The position numbers and the translations under genes were made by a program. The notes beneath the pieces are model-generated. The model was not told where the DNA came from. It saw only the letters and a list, made by a program, of their open reading frames with translations, and ran no database searches. From NCBI RefSeq assembly GCF_001543145.1, contig NZ_CP014160.1:1612001-1676000 (forward strand): DNA of 64,000 nt, given 5' to 3'. Below, piece after piece: positions 54,485 to 62,913 of this stretch. Source of the stretch: Aerococcus sanguinicola (GTDB taxonomy: Bacteria; Bacillota; Bacilli; Lactobacillales; Aerococcaceae). Numbering within the stretch: position 1 is the stretch's first letter; each line of letters begins with the position of its first letter.

Positions 54485-55141
54485 ATGTCTAGAAGTAAAG
54501 ATGATTACATGAAAGCAATCTACCAATTGAAGGGTGATGAGCGTAATATCTCCAATAAGGAAATTAGTCAAGCGCTCCATGTCTCAGCTGCTTCCGTCAC
54601 TGAGATGTTGAACAAGCTGCAGGCTGAAGGCTATCTTGTCTATGTTCCCTACCAGGGCGTTCGTTTAACGGAGGAAGGAAGCTATTTTGCCTCGCAGATT
54701 ATTCGCCGCCACCGGCTCTGGGAAGTTTTCTTACACGATGAATTGCGTTACCCTTGGGATGAAGTCCACCCCGAAGCCGAAGTCTTAGAGCACTATGTTT
54801 CGGATGACTTCATCAACCGCTTAGAGGCCTATCTGGGTTATCCAAAGTACTGTCCTCATGGTGGTGCGATTCCTGACCAAGCAGGGCATTCAGAACACGA
54901 AGCCATGGAGGCCTTGGCAAATATTCACTTAGGGACTTCCTTTATCGTGCGCCGGGTGGTAGATGATGACCAGCTCCTGGCCTATTTGGATGAACATGGC
55001 CTGCGCATGAATAAAGCTTATGAACTCGTTGACCGGGAAGCCTATAGTAATGACCTGGTCCTGAAAGATTTAGACCAAGGCCAGAGCTTACGTTTAAATG
55101 CTGGCGCGAGTCAAAATATATTTGTGGAAGTCAGCGTGTGA
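54485..55141 (+). CDS. DtxR/MntR family metal-dependent transcriptional regulator
   Basis: The 218-residue protein has an N-terminal winged helix (SRSKDDYMKAIYQLKGDERNISNKEISQALHVSAASVTEMLNKL), a dimerisation and metal-binding domain (HRLWEVFLHDEL, HYVSDDFINRLEAYLGYPKYCPHGGAIP) and a C-terminal SH3-like domain, as in SloR/ScaR-type manganese regulators. It likely represses metal uptake genes elsewhere; sodA in this window is a possible related function. ATG 54485 gives the family start. The stop codon lies inside the end of a family B repeat. Confidence 0.85.
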   Translation: MSRSKDDYMKAIYQLKGDERNISNKEISQALHVSAASVTEMLNKLQAEGYLVYVPYQGVRLTEEGSYFASQIIRRHRLWEVFLHDELRYPWDEVHPEAEVLEHYVSDDFINRLEAYLGYPKYCPHGGAIPDQAGHSEHEAMEALANIHLGTSFIVRRVVDDDQLLAYLDEHGLRMNKAYELVDREAYSNDLVLKDLDQGQSLRLNAGASQNIFVEVSV

Positions 55142-55265
55142 TAAAAATCGCTTAGGCCTGAACCATTGGAGCCTACTATGGAACTGGATGTCAGGACTGC
55201 TTTTTGGAACAGCTTTTTGCTAAAAAGTTCCTTAGTCAAAAAAGAGGCCGAAGTTTTTAAGTCTA
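55136..55265 (+). repeat. Family B element, decayed copy overlapping the end of the MntR-like gene
   Basis: GTGTGATAAAAATCG at 55136 matches the family end, and AGGCCTGAACCATTGGA, GGATGTCAGGACTG and AAGAGGCCGAAGTTTTT match inner and far segments, but the central arms are shortened. The regulator's TGA stop (55139-55141) falls within the repeat end. Confidence 0.7.
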
Positions 55266-55284
55266 GGGAGAATGGAGGGCTAGT

Positions 55285-56454
55285 ATGCGGACGATTGGGA
55301 TTCTAGAATTTGAGGAACCCAAAATTGAAGCCAAAAGAAAAATTTTACACGTCGACATGGATGCCTTCTATGCTTCCATCGAGCAGCGGGATGAACCCAG
55401 CTACCGCGGTAAGCCCTTAGTGATTGCCCGCCATCCCAAAGAGAATAGCGGTAAGGGAGTGGTCGCAACAGCCAGCTATGAAGCACGTAAATTTGGCATT
55501 CATTCGGCCATGAGTGCGGCAGAAGCCTACCGACTATGTCCTCAGGCGATTTTTGTTCCTGCCCGTCATGCTTATTACCGGGAGGTTTCAGCCCAAGTCC
55601 GGGAAATCTTTGCCCGCTATACGGATTTAATTGAGCCCTTGTCCATTGACGAGGCCTTCCTAGATGTGACGGAGAATAAGCTCAACCAGCCCTATGCTAT
55701 GTATTTGGCCCGTGATATCCAAGAAAGTATCTACCAGGAGCTCCGATTGACAGCCAGTATCGGTGTTTCTTATAACAAGTTCTTAGCTAAACTCGCTTCA
55801 GATTATCGGAAGCCGGGGGGGATGACGGTAATTACGCCCAAGCGAGCGCTGGCCTTTTTGGACCAGCTGCCCGTCGATGACTTCTATGGCATCGGCAAGA
55901 AGTCAGCTGAGCGTCTCCATGAGCGAGGGGTTCATAAGGGAAGCGATTTGCGGGCCTTGAGTCAGGAAGAATGCCTGGAAATTTTTGGGAAGCTTGGCTT
56001 GCGGATCTACGAACGGGTCCGGGGCGTTGACGACCGGCCAGTCCGGGTCAAGCGCCAACGCAAGTCAATTAGTAAGGAAACCACACTCTATCCCTTCCTC
56101 TATCATGAAGATGAGGTTCGCCAGCAGCTCCAGCGACTAGCAGCTGAGGTCAGTCAATCGGCAGAAGATAAAGGGCTCCACGGCCAGGTGGTCACCCTCA
56201 AATTCCGTTACCCAGACTTTGCTACTATGACCAGGCAGCGGTCTTTGCAGACGCCTATCTATGATGCGGAGGAGATCGCCTTCCACGCCGAAGATTTATG
56301 GGAGGAATTTGGCCAAGTTGACCAGGGCATCCGCCTCTTGGGGGTCGGTTTGTCTGAACTTACTGCTCAAGATTTTGAAAATCTGAGCCTGCCCCTTAAG
56401 CCGCCAACTCCAGACTATCAAGCAGAAACAAAGGAGAAGAAAGATGACGACTAA
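55285..56454 (+). CDS. dinB: DNA polymerase IV
   Basis: This Y-family polymerase performs error-prone translesion synthesis. The 389-residue protein has an N-terminal extension of about 18 residues, then HVDMDAFYASIEQRDEP with the first catalytic Asp, YEARKFGIHSAMSAAEAYRLCP, and LSIDEAFLDVT with the second Asp-Glu pair. The little-finger domain follows. GGAGGG precedes the ATG. Its end overlaps the ytoI-like start by 11 bp. No C-terminal beta-clamp motif was checked. Confidence 0.95.
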   Translation: MRTIGILEFEEPKIEAKRKILHVDMDAFYASIEQRDEPSYRGKPLVIARHPKENSGKGVVATASYEARKFGIHSAMSAAEAYRLCPQAIFVPARHAYYREVSAQVREIFARYTDLIEPLSIDEAFLDVTENKLNQPYAMYLARDIQESIYQELRLTASIGVSYNKFLAKLASDYRKPGGMTVITPKRALAFLDQLPVDDFYGIGKKSAERLHERGVHKGSDLRALSQEECLEIFGKLGLRIYERVRGVDDRPVRVKRQRKSISKETTLYPFLYHEDEVRQQLQRLAAEVSQSAEDKGLHGQVVTLKFRYPDFATMTRQRSLQTPIYDAEEIAFHAEDLWEEFGQVDQGIRLLGVGLSELTAQDFENLSLPLKPPTPDYQAETKEKKDDD

Positions 56455-57766
56455 GCATGAGCAAATATTGAATTATATCCGCGATTTACCAATTGATACG
56501 AAGATTTCCGTGCGGCGTATTGCTCGTGATTTGAAGGTATCCGATGGTACCGCCTATCGGGCCATCAAAGAGGCCGAAAATCAAAATCTCGTCCGGACTG
56601 TCGAACGGGTTGGTACGGTTCGGATTGAACCCTATGATTACGACCAAACCAAGCGCTTGACCATCCGTGAAATTGTCCGCTTAACTGATTGTACCGTCCA
56701 TGGGGGCGAGCGGGGACTGGATGGCGAAATCACCAAATTCATTATTGGTGCCATGCAAGAGGAAGCCGTGATGACCTATCTGAGACCTGAAGCCCTGATG
56801 ATTGTTGGGGACCGGGAAGATATCCAACGAGTGGCCCTAGAGCACGGAATGGCCGTCCTGATTACCGGGGGCTTCCAACCCTCCCAAGCCAATATCGACC
56901 TGGCCAACCAGAAGCAGATCCCTATCATGAGTGTGGCTTTTGACACCTATTCCACAGCGACAGTCATTAATAAGGCCATGATTGAGCGGGCTATCCAGCA
57001 AGATATTGTCTTAGTTGAAGACATCTTTATTCCTTTTGAGAAGACCTTTTATCTTTTTACCGATAGCCATGTGGTTGACTATCGTAAGCTCAATGAGAAA
57101 ACCCGCCACAGTCGTTTTCCAGTGGTTAATAAGAATTATGAATTGCAGGGGATTGTAACAGCTAAGGACTTGCTCGGGAAGGAAGACCGGGAAGTTATTG
57201 AATCTTGTATGACCGCTGACCCCTTGGTGGCCAAGCTCTCTATGAGTGTGGTCAGTGTGACCCATATGATGGTCTGGGACGGCTTGGAACTCCTACCTGT
57301 AGTGGACGACAATAACCATCTTCTGGGTATCGTTTCCCGCCAGGATGTTTTACGGACCTTGGAATATAAGCAGCACCATGTCAACCGCAATAGCCGGCTC
57401 GAATCCATGCTTGAAGAGAAGCTTGAGTGTCTCGATGACAGCCTCGATAGTCCCCGCTACCGGATGCTTTCAGATGCGACCATGTCTAACCAATTAGGCA
57501 CCCTTTCAACAGGACTCTTGCTTGGGGTGATCCAATTAGTCGTTGAAAAATACTTTGCTGATGTTGTCCAAAAGACCGCCATCATTGAAAGTGTCCACTT
57601 CCTCAATTTGCGCTTAGTGCAATTGAATAGTACACTGGAAATCCATCCCCGCGTCCTGACCTTGGGCCGACGCCATGCTTATGTTGAAGTCCATGTCTAT
57701 CATGGGCAACAATTGATGGCCAAGGCCACTCTGACCATGCAAATTCCCTTGGATATGAAGGAGTAG
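56444..57766 (+). CDS. YtoI-like protein: HTH, DRTGG, two CBS domains and hotdog domain
   Basis: The 440-residue cytosolic protein has an N-terminal HTH (RRIARDLKVSDGTAYRAIKEAE), a DRTGG domain (about 80-180; LTDCTVHGGERGLDGEI), a CBS pair (about 195-315; VMTYL region then CMTADPLVAKLSMSVVSVTHMMV and VVDDNNHLLGIVSRQDVL) and a C-terminal hotdog fold. In Bacillus the homologue lies next to nrnA, as here (7-bp gap). Function is unknown; the domains suggest a nucleotide-sensing regulator. Confidence 0.88.
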   Translation: MTTKHEQILNYIRDLPIDTKISVRRIARDLKVSDGTAYRAIKEAENQNLVRTVERVGTVRIEPYDYDQTKRLTIREIVRLTDCTVHGGERGLDGEITKFIIGAMQEEAVMTYLRPEALMIVGDREDIQRVALEHGMAVLITGGFQPSQANIDLANQKQIPIMSVAFDTYSTATVINKAMIERAIQQDIVLVEDIFIPFEKTFYLFTDSHVVDYRKLNEKTRHSRFPVVNKNYELQGIVTAKDLLGKEDREVIESCMTADPLVAKLSMSVVSVTHMMVWDGLELLPVVDDNNHLLGIVSRQDVLRTLEYKQHHVNRNSRLESMLEEKLECLDDSLDSPRYRMLSDATMSNQLGTLSTGLLLGVIQLVVEKYFADVVQKTAIIESVHFLNLRLVQLNSTLEIHPRVLTLGRRHAYVEVHVYHGQQLMAKATLTMQIPLDMKE

Positions 57767-57773
57767 ATCATTT

Positions 57774-58733
57774 ATGGAAGAAATTTTACAAGCCATTGCT
57801 GCTTACGATACGGTGATTATCCACCGCCACCAGCGCCCCGACCCTGATGCTTTAGGCTCCCAGCTCGGCTTAAAGGCTGTCTTGGAAGCGACTTATCCTG
57901 ACAAAAAAATCTATGCAGTTGGGCAAACGGAGCCTTCCTTAGCTCAATTTGCGGCTATGGACCAGGTGGATGATGAGACCTTTAATCAGGCCCTAGTGAT
58001 TGTTAATGACACAGCCAATACGGCTCGTATCGATGATGACCGCTATAGCTCTGGCGAACGCTTGGTCAAAGTTGACCACCATCCCAATAATGAACCCTAT
58101 GGTGATCTCTCTTATGTGGATACCACAGCGAGCTCTTGCTCAGAAATATGGGCGCGGACGGTCTTAGACCCACAAAATGCTTTAAAAATGACGGCTCGAG
58201 CTGCTCAGAATTTCTTCTTAGGGATCGTAGGAGATACCGGACGTTTCCTCTTCGACAACACAAGTCCTGAAACCTTAGCTATAGCAGGTAAACTTTTGGC
58301 CTTTGACTTCCCGGCCAGTCAATTGATGCAGGCCTCCATGGAGATTACGCCTGGTCAAGCCCGGCTCCAAGCCTATGTCCTCGACCATACACAAAGAAGT
58401 CAAGATGGTCTCGTTGTCAGTGTCAGCCTGAGCCAGGCCACTCTTAGCGAACTTGGTTTAAGCGAAGCGGAGAGCCACAGCATTGTGCAAATGCCTGGAC
58501 AAATCAAAGGCGTTCTGGCCTGGGTGGTTTTCGTCGAACAAGCTGATGGCACTTACCGCTGCCGAATTCGCTCGAAGGGTCCGACCATTAATACGGTAGC
58601 CCAGGCCTTTGATGGTGGCGGCCATCCCAAAGCCAGTGGGGCGAGCATCCCTTCAGCTGCAGATCAGGATAAAGTCGTCCAAGCCCTCCATGATGCTGCC
58701 CAGACTTACCAGGACCAGCTAGGCCAAGCTTAG
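57774..58733 (+). CDS. nrnA: Bifunctional oligoribonuclease and pAp phosphatase NrnA
   Basis: NrnA degrades short oligoribonucleotides and 3',5'-phosphoadenosine phosphate. The 319-residue DHH-family protein has HRHQRPDPDALGSQLGL, VIVNDTANTARIDD, the DHH motif VKVDHHPNNEPYG, and a C-terminal DHHA1 domain with FDGGGHPKASGASI. It follows the ytoI-like gene by 7 bp and precedes the helicase gene by 21 bp, so an RNA-turnover operon is likely. Confidence 0.93.
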   Translation: MEEILQAIAAYDTVIIHRHQRPDPDALGSQLGLKAVLEATYPDKKIYAVGQTEPSLAQFAAMDQVDDETFNQALVIVNDTANTARIDDDRYSSGERLVKVDHHPNNEPYGDLSYVDTTASSCSEIWARTVLDPQNALKMTARAAQNFFLGIVGDTGRFLFDNTSPETLAIAGKLLAFDFPASQLMQASMEITPGQARLQAYVLDHTQRSQDGLVVSVSLSQATLSELGLSEAESHSIVQMPGQIKGVLAWVVFVEQADGTYRCRIRSKGPTINTVAQAFDGGGHPKASGASIPSAADQDKVVQALHDAAQTYQDQLGQA

Positions 58734-58754
58734 CCCGAGTGAAAGGAGTCCATA

Positions 58755-60107
58755 ATGACATTTTCAGACTATAATTTTGCGCCTTATATTGAAGAAGCCA
58801 TCCAAGACTTAGGCTTCCATGAAGCTACCCCGATTCAAGAAGAGGTCATCCCCCTGATCCAAGCAGACAAGAGCTTGGTGGCACAGAGCCAGACGGGATC
58901 GGGAAAGTCCCATGCCTTCCTACTGCCTCTTTTCGATAAGCTTGAAGACCGGGACCGGACCCAGTTAGTGATTACGGCGCCGTCTCGCGAATTAGGCGAG
59001 CAGCTCTATAAGAATGCCAGTCAAATCAGCCAATTTGCCCCCTTTGATTTGCGGATAGAGCGGGCCTTCGGGGGGACAGATACCAAGCGTCAGGCTGAAC
59101 GCCTAACCCACCGCGCCCCCCATGTGATTGTGGGGACGCCCGGAAGAATTTTAGATTTGGTTCAACAGCAACTAGTCAACCTCCATCATTGCCAGCACTT
59201 TGTTGTGGATGAAGCGGATATGACTCTGGATATGGGCTTTCTAGAAACCGTTGACCAAATTGCTAGCCGGATGCCTGAAGACTTGCATATGTATGTCTTC
59301 TCGGCCACTATTCCAGAGAAGCTCCATCCTTTTCTAAGAAAGTATATGGCTGCTCCGGAATGGGTGACGATTGCGAATGAAGGATTGATCTCACCAACCA
59401 TCCGTAACATCCTCCTCCCAGTCCGTGGGCGCAAGCGCGAAGACTTGCTCTATGAGGCCTTGACGGTAGGCCAACCCTATTTAGCTCTGGTCTTCGCCAA
59501 TACGATTGACAAGGTTGACCAGGTCTATGAGGCCTTGCGCCAACGTGGGCTGTCGGTGGCTAAGATCCACGGCGATATGTCTGCCCGCGACCGCCGCCGT
59601 GTCATGCGGCAAATCCAGCAATTAGACTTCCAATACGTGGTAGCTACGGACCTAGCTGCTCGGGGGATTGATATCGATGGAGTTTCCCATGTTATTAATT
59701 ATGAAATCCCTCATGAATTGGAATTCTTCATCCACCGGGTAGGTCGGACCGGCCGGCAAGGCTTGCCTGGCACCGCAATCACCTTCTACGAACCCGACCA
59801 ACAGCCTGCAGTTGAATGGTTGGAGAAGAAGGGTATCCAATTTGAAGTGATGGACTTGAAGAACGGCGAGTGGCGAGATGTTAGTCACCATGACCAAAGT
59901 CGCCAACGCAAGGAACACCACCAAGAAGAAACGGACCATACAGTGAAGGGCATGATTGCCAAAAACAAACGAAAGAAAGTCAAACCAGGTTACAAGAAGA
60001 AATTGGACCGGCAAATTAAGAAGCATAAGTCTACCAAGGCTAGGGAGAAACGCCGCCAACAACTCCGGGCCCAACGCAAGGCCAATAAGGACCGCAATTC
60101 TTTTTAA
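58755..60107 (+). CDS. cshB: DEAD-box RNA helicase (CshB-like)
   Basis: This ATP-dependent helicase unwinds RNA duplexes. The 450-residue protein has the Q motif (ATPIQEEVIPLI), Walker A AQSQTGSGKSHAF, VVDEADMTLDMGF, SATIP, and HRVGRTGRQG. A strongly basic C-terminal tail (about 390-450, rich in Lys, Arg and Gln) may bind RNA. GAAAGGAG precedes the ATG. The symbol is by resemblance to CshB in architecture; the gene order nrnA-helicase supports a role in RNA decay or cold response. Confidence 0.85.
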   Translation: MTFSDYNFAPYIEEAIQDLGFHEATPIQEEVIPLIQADKSLVAQSQTGSGKSHAFLLPLFDKLEDRDRTQLVITAPSRELGEQLYKNASQISQFAPFDLRIERAFGGTDTKRQAERLTHRAPHVIVGTPGRILDLVQQQLVNLHHCQHFVVDEADMTLDMGFLETVDQIASRMPEDLHMYVFSATIPEKLHPFLRKYMAAPEWVTIANEGLISPTIRNILLPVRGRKREDLLYEALTVGQPYLALVFANTIDKVDQVYEALRQRGLSVAKIHGDMSARDRRRVMRQIQQLDFQYVVATDLAARGIDIDGVSHVINYEIPHELEFFIHRVGRTGRQGLPGTAITFYEPDQQPAVEWLEKKGIQFEVMDLKNGEWRDVSHHDQSRQRKEHHQEETDHTVKGMIAKNKRKKVKPGYKKKLDRQIKKHKSTKAREKRRQQLRAQRKANKDRNSF

Positions 60108-60119
60108 TCTAGTCTAATC

Positions 60120-60215
60120 CATAAAAAACGCCCTTCAGTTCATACTGAGAAGGCTGTAGGCCTTCGACGTCCTTTTGCGAAGAGGAGCCCTTTCTGCATC
60201 CTCGAACCCGACTAC
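60120..60215 (+). repeat. Family A repeat, 3' part only, after cshB
   Basis: A partial unit with the tip GAAGGC/GCCTTC and the end CGAACCCGACTA but no GGGTGTGAG start. Confidence 0.6.
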
Positions 60216-60218
60216 TAA

Positions 60219-60335
60219 AGGTGTGAGACTTGGCGCTTAGGCTTGGATGATTGGGGCAAGTCAGAATAAGAGCGAAGCATTCGCTCGTTTCTGACTTGTG
60301 AAATCACTCCAAGCCTGACAAGTCGAACCCGACTA
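60219..60335 (+). repeat. Family A repeat, complete unit of the cshB locus
   Basis: AGGTGTGAGACTTGGC ... CGAACCCGACTA with arms AGGCTTGGA/TCCAAGCCT, CAAGTCAGAA/TTCTGACTTG and GAGCGAA/TTCGCTC. A further truncated unit starts GGGTGCGAAGGC at about 60339. Confidence 0.88.
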
Positions 60336-60437
60336 GAAGGGTGCGAAGGCTAGCGGGAGAAAGGGGCTTCTGTACTAAAAGGACAGAGAAGAGAGTGAAC
60401 AAAACTCGCAAAGTTTAGTGGTCTAATCGGCTAAAAC

Positions 60438-60485
60438 AAAAAATCCTAAAGGCGCTCTAGAAGGAGCTAGCCTTTAGGATTTTTC
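60438..60485. terminator. Bidirectional terminator between cshB and the DUF1189 gene
   Basis: AAAAATCCTAAAGGC pairs with GCCTTTAGGATTTTT, an excellent stem with A and T runs. Confidence 0.92.
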
Positions 60486-61334
60486 TTATTTATTCTTATC
60501 GTCAAAATATTTTTCAATTTCTTTAATTTTTGCTTTGAGCTCATCTTCGCTTAATTTTACCACATGGGTTCTCAAAGTCATAATCCAGAAACGGAAGAGG
60601 GCTAGAAGGATGATGAGCTCCGATTGGAAGGGGACCATCAGGCCTAAGAGATTAAGCAAGCTGAAGACTACCAGGGACTGGGTCATGCTGAAGAGTCCGA
60701 GGTTAAATCGATCTGCAAAGTTTAAATGGAGGGGCCTTCCTAATTTCAGGATCTGTGCGATCAGACTGATCATTAGGGCTAGGAAGGCGACATAGAAGAA
60801 TGAAGAAATATATAAGCTGGCAAATAGGAGAACCATGGTGAGGCCAGTAACCTGGGTCAGTTGGCGGATGAGCGCTTGGCTATTGGCTTGGTTTAAGTCC
60901 TTGCCCTGTCCAGCAAGGTCCTGGTAGGGAAGCTGGTAGTTTTGGTTGAGGGCAGCAATCGTGACCTGATCTTTTTGGGCATGAATAACCAGTTTGGGTT
61001 TCTTCTCAATGTTTTGCATTTCTTGGTCAGAAATCTGGTTTTTAGGGTCATAGGCGAAGGTGATGAGGTCCGTCTTATTGACGAAACCATCCGATTCCGA
61101 CTGACTAATCTCGCCATCCTTTACCTGGAAGGCCGGAATAGACTGGGCTACCTGCTCGCCATTGTCTTCGATCAGTTCAAGAACGGGGAAAATATTGGCG
61201 AAGAGGGCTGCTGCGCTGACCAGGGTCAGGAGGGCTAAGTAGGCGATTTTCTTGCCTAGTTTCATAGTTAGAGCTGGGATGGTGCGCTCAATTTTAAAGA
61301 TACTGTAGATAAATAATTTCCAAGTTGCTATCAT
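60486..61334 (-). CDS. DUF1189 family membrane protein
   Basis: The 282-residue protein has an N-terminal helix (about 30-50), a periplasm-facing soluble segment (about 55-165) and three to four C-terminal helices, ending in a charged coiled tail (SEDELKAKIKEIEKYFDDKNK). It begins MIATWKLFIYSIFKIERTIPALTM, a start found in DUF1189 proteins. The minus-strand AGAGG lies before ATG 61334. Function is unknown. Confidence 0.8.
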   Translation of the reverse strand: MIATWKLFIYSIFKIERTIPALTMKLGKKIAYLALLTLVSAAALFANIFPVLELIEDNGEQVAQSIPAFQVKDGEISQSESDGFVNKTDLITFAYDPKNQISDQEMQNIEKKPKLVIHAQKDQVTIAALNQNYQLPYQDLAGQGKDLNQANSQALIRQLTQVTGLTMVLLFASLYISSFFYVAFLALMISLIAQILKLGRPLHLNFADRFNLGLFSMTQSLVVFSLLNLLGLMVPFQSELIILLALFRFWIMTLRTHVVKLSEDELKAKIKEIEKYFDDKNK

Positions 61335-61445
61335 AGGATGCCTCTTTCTAGCTTCTGTACTTCTTATTAAGTATAGCAAAATCCTAGCCAGACGACCAAA
61401 AAACTTAGTTCCTTAACTGAAATTTAAAAGCCTTGAGCGGATATT

Positions 61446-61474
61446 TTGAATCTCGGGCTAAGACTTGTTACACT
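61446..61474 (+). promoter_or_regulatory. sodA promoter
   Basis: TTGAAT (61446-61451), 17 bp spacer, TACACT (61469-61474). Confidence 0.55.
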
Positions 61475-61506
61475 TTAAGAAGAATAGAAAAAGGAGGAAG
61501 TTAAAT

Positions 61507-62115
61507 ATGCCATTTGAGTTACCAGAATTACCTTATGCTTATGATGCTTTAGAACCTTACATTGATGAAGAAACAATGAAATTGCACCATGACAAACACC
61601 ACAACACTTATGTGACCAATGCCAACAAAGCTTTGGAAGGGCATGATGAATTTGCCGACAAGTCTGCTAAAGAAATTTTAGCCAATATCGACCAAGTGCC
61701 AGAAGACATTCGTCAAGCTGTCATCAATAATGTAGGTGGCCACGACAACCACAGTGAATTTTGGAAGATGCTTGCTCCTAATGCTGGTGGTGAAGCGACT
61801 GGCGAAATCAAAGAAGCTATTGACAAGACTTTCGGTTCTTTCGACAAGTTCAAGGAAGAATTTGCCAGTGCAGCTAGCGGTCGCTTTGGTTCAGGTTGGG
61901 CTTGGCTCGTTGTTGAAAACGGTGAATTGAAGATCGTTTCAACCCCTAACCAAGATTCACCTGTTATGAATGGTCAAGCGCCTGTTTTAGGTTTGGATGT
62001 TTGGGAACATGCTTACTATCTCAAATACCGCAATGTACGTGCTGACTATATCGATGCATTCTGGCATCTTGTGAATTGGGACTACGTTAACGAATTATAT
62101 GCAGCTGCTAAATAG
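61507..62115 (+). CDS. sodA: Superoxide dismutase [Mn/Fe]
   Basis: This cytosolic enzyme converts superoxide to hydrogen peroxide and oxygen. The 202-residue protein starts [20 protein letters not shown], with metal ligands His in [11 protein letters not shown] and [10 protein letters not shown], and Asp/His in [18 protein letters not shown] precedes ATG 61507. Mn versus Fe cannot be settled from the motif alone, though Mn is usual in lactic acid bacteria. It is monocistronic with a terminator after it. Confidence 0.96.
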   Translation: MPFELPELPYAYDALEPYIDEETMKLHHDKHHNTYVTNANKALEGHDEFADKSAKEILANIDQVPEDIRQAVINNVGGHDNHSEFWKMLAPNAGGEATGEIKEAIDKTFGSFDKFKEEFASAASGRFGSGWAWLVVENGELKIVSTPNQDSPVMNGQAPVLGLDVWEHAYYLKYRNVRADYIDAFWHLVNWDYVNELYAAAK

Positions 62116-62130
62116 TTCATTCTTTATTGA

Positions 62131-62161
62131 GAAGCTAGGTTTGACCCTGGCTTCTTTTTTT
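62131..62161 (+). terminator. Terminator after sodA
   Basis: GAAGCTAGG pairs with CCTGGCTTC (one wobble), followed by seven T residues. Confidence 0.85.
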
Positions 62162-62215
62162 GACCCTTTTGTAAGAGAATTTAGTCAGGTATAATCAATG
62201 CAAGGGAGGGATTAG

Positions 62216-62821
62216 ATGTCAAAATGGATGAAATGGGCCAAGGAGCTCCAGGCTCTAGGCCAGGCAGGATGTTATTATACCGAGAATGATTTTGACTTGG
62301 AACGATTCGAAAGGATCCGAGCCATTTCACAGGAGATGTTTGACCAGCTGACGGATGCCTCAGCAGATGAGATTGCCATGGTTTTTAGCGAGGAGGAGGG
62401 CTATCAGACGCCTAAGATTGACACCCGGGCGGTTATCTGGCAAGACGATGAAATTCTCTTGGTTAAGGAAAGAAACCAGCAATGGGCCCTGCCCGGGGGT
62501 TGGATGGATATTACAGAAACCTTGGCTTCAAATTGCGAGAAAGAAGCCTGGGAGGAAGCGGGAGCCAAGGTCCATGCTGACCGCCTGCTCTTTCTTGAAA
62601 CTAGTCATGCTAATGATACCTTCTTTACGGTGGTGAAGGTATTCGTCGAGTGCCAGTTGGAGAGCGTGGATTTTCAGGCCAATAATGAAACCTCTGCTTG
62701 TGCCTTCTTTGCTTTGGATGATTTGCCAGATCTATCAGTCTACCGCACCTCTCCTGCTCATTTGGCTAAGTGCTATGAGGCTAAAGAGGCAGGCCAGGAC
62801 TGGCAGGTTGCATTTGACTAG
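62216..62821 (+). CDS. NUDIX hydrolase with N-terminal Nudix_N domain
   Basis: The 201-residue protein has an N-terminal helical domain (MSKWMKWAKELQALGQAGCYYTEN, about 1-65) typical of Gram-positive NUDIX proteins and a NUDIX domain with GGWMDITETLASNCEKEAWE followed by EAGAKV. In the box G-x5-E-x7-RE-U-x-EE-x-G-U the usual Arg is Lys (KE). Such proteins hydrolyse nucleoside diphosphate derivatives. Substrate unknown. GGAGGG precedes the ATG. Confidence 0.88.
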   Translation: MSKWMKWAKELQALGQAGCYYTENDFDLERFERIRAISQEMFDQLTDASADEIAMVFSEEEGYQTPKIDTRAVIWQDDEILLVKERNQQWALPGGWMDITETLASNCEKEAWEEAGAKVHADRLLFLETSHANDTFFTVVKVFVECQLESVDFQANNETSACAFFALDDLPDLSVYRTSPAHLAKCYEAKEAGQDWQVAFD

Positions 62822-62858
62822 CTTAGCAAGTTTCCTTTTTCTTTAATTGATAGACAGG

Positions 62859-62906
62859 AAAAGTCGCCTCGATTCTCTTAAGTTTTAGAGAAGGGGGCGA
62901 CTTTTT
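62859..62906. terminator. Bidirectional terminator between the NUDIX and YfhO genes
   Basis: AAAAGTCGCC pairs with GGCGACTTTT, with an inner arm TTCTCTTAA/TTAGAGAA. Confidence 0.85.
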
Positions 62907-62913
62907 GTCGTTT

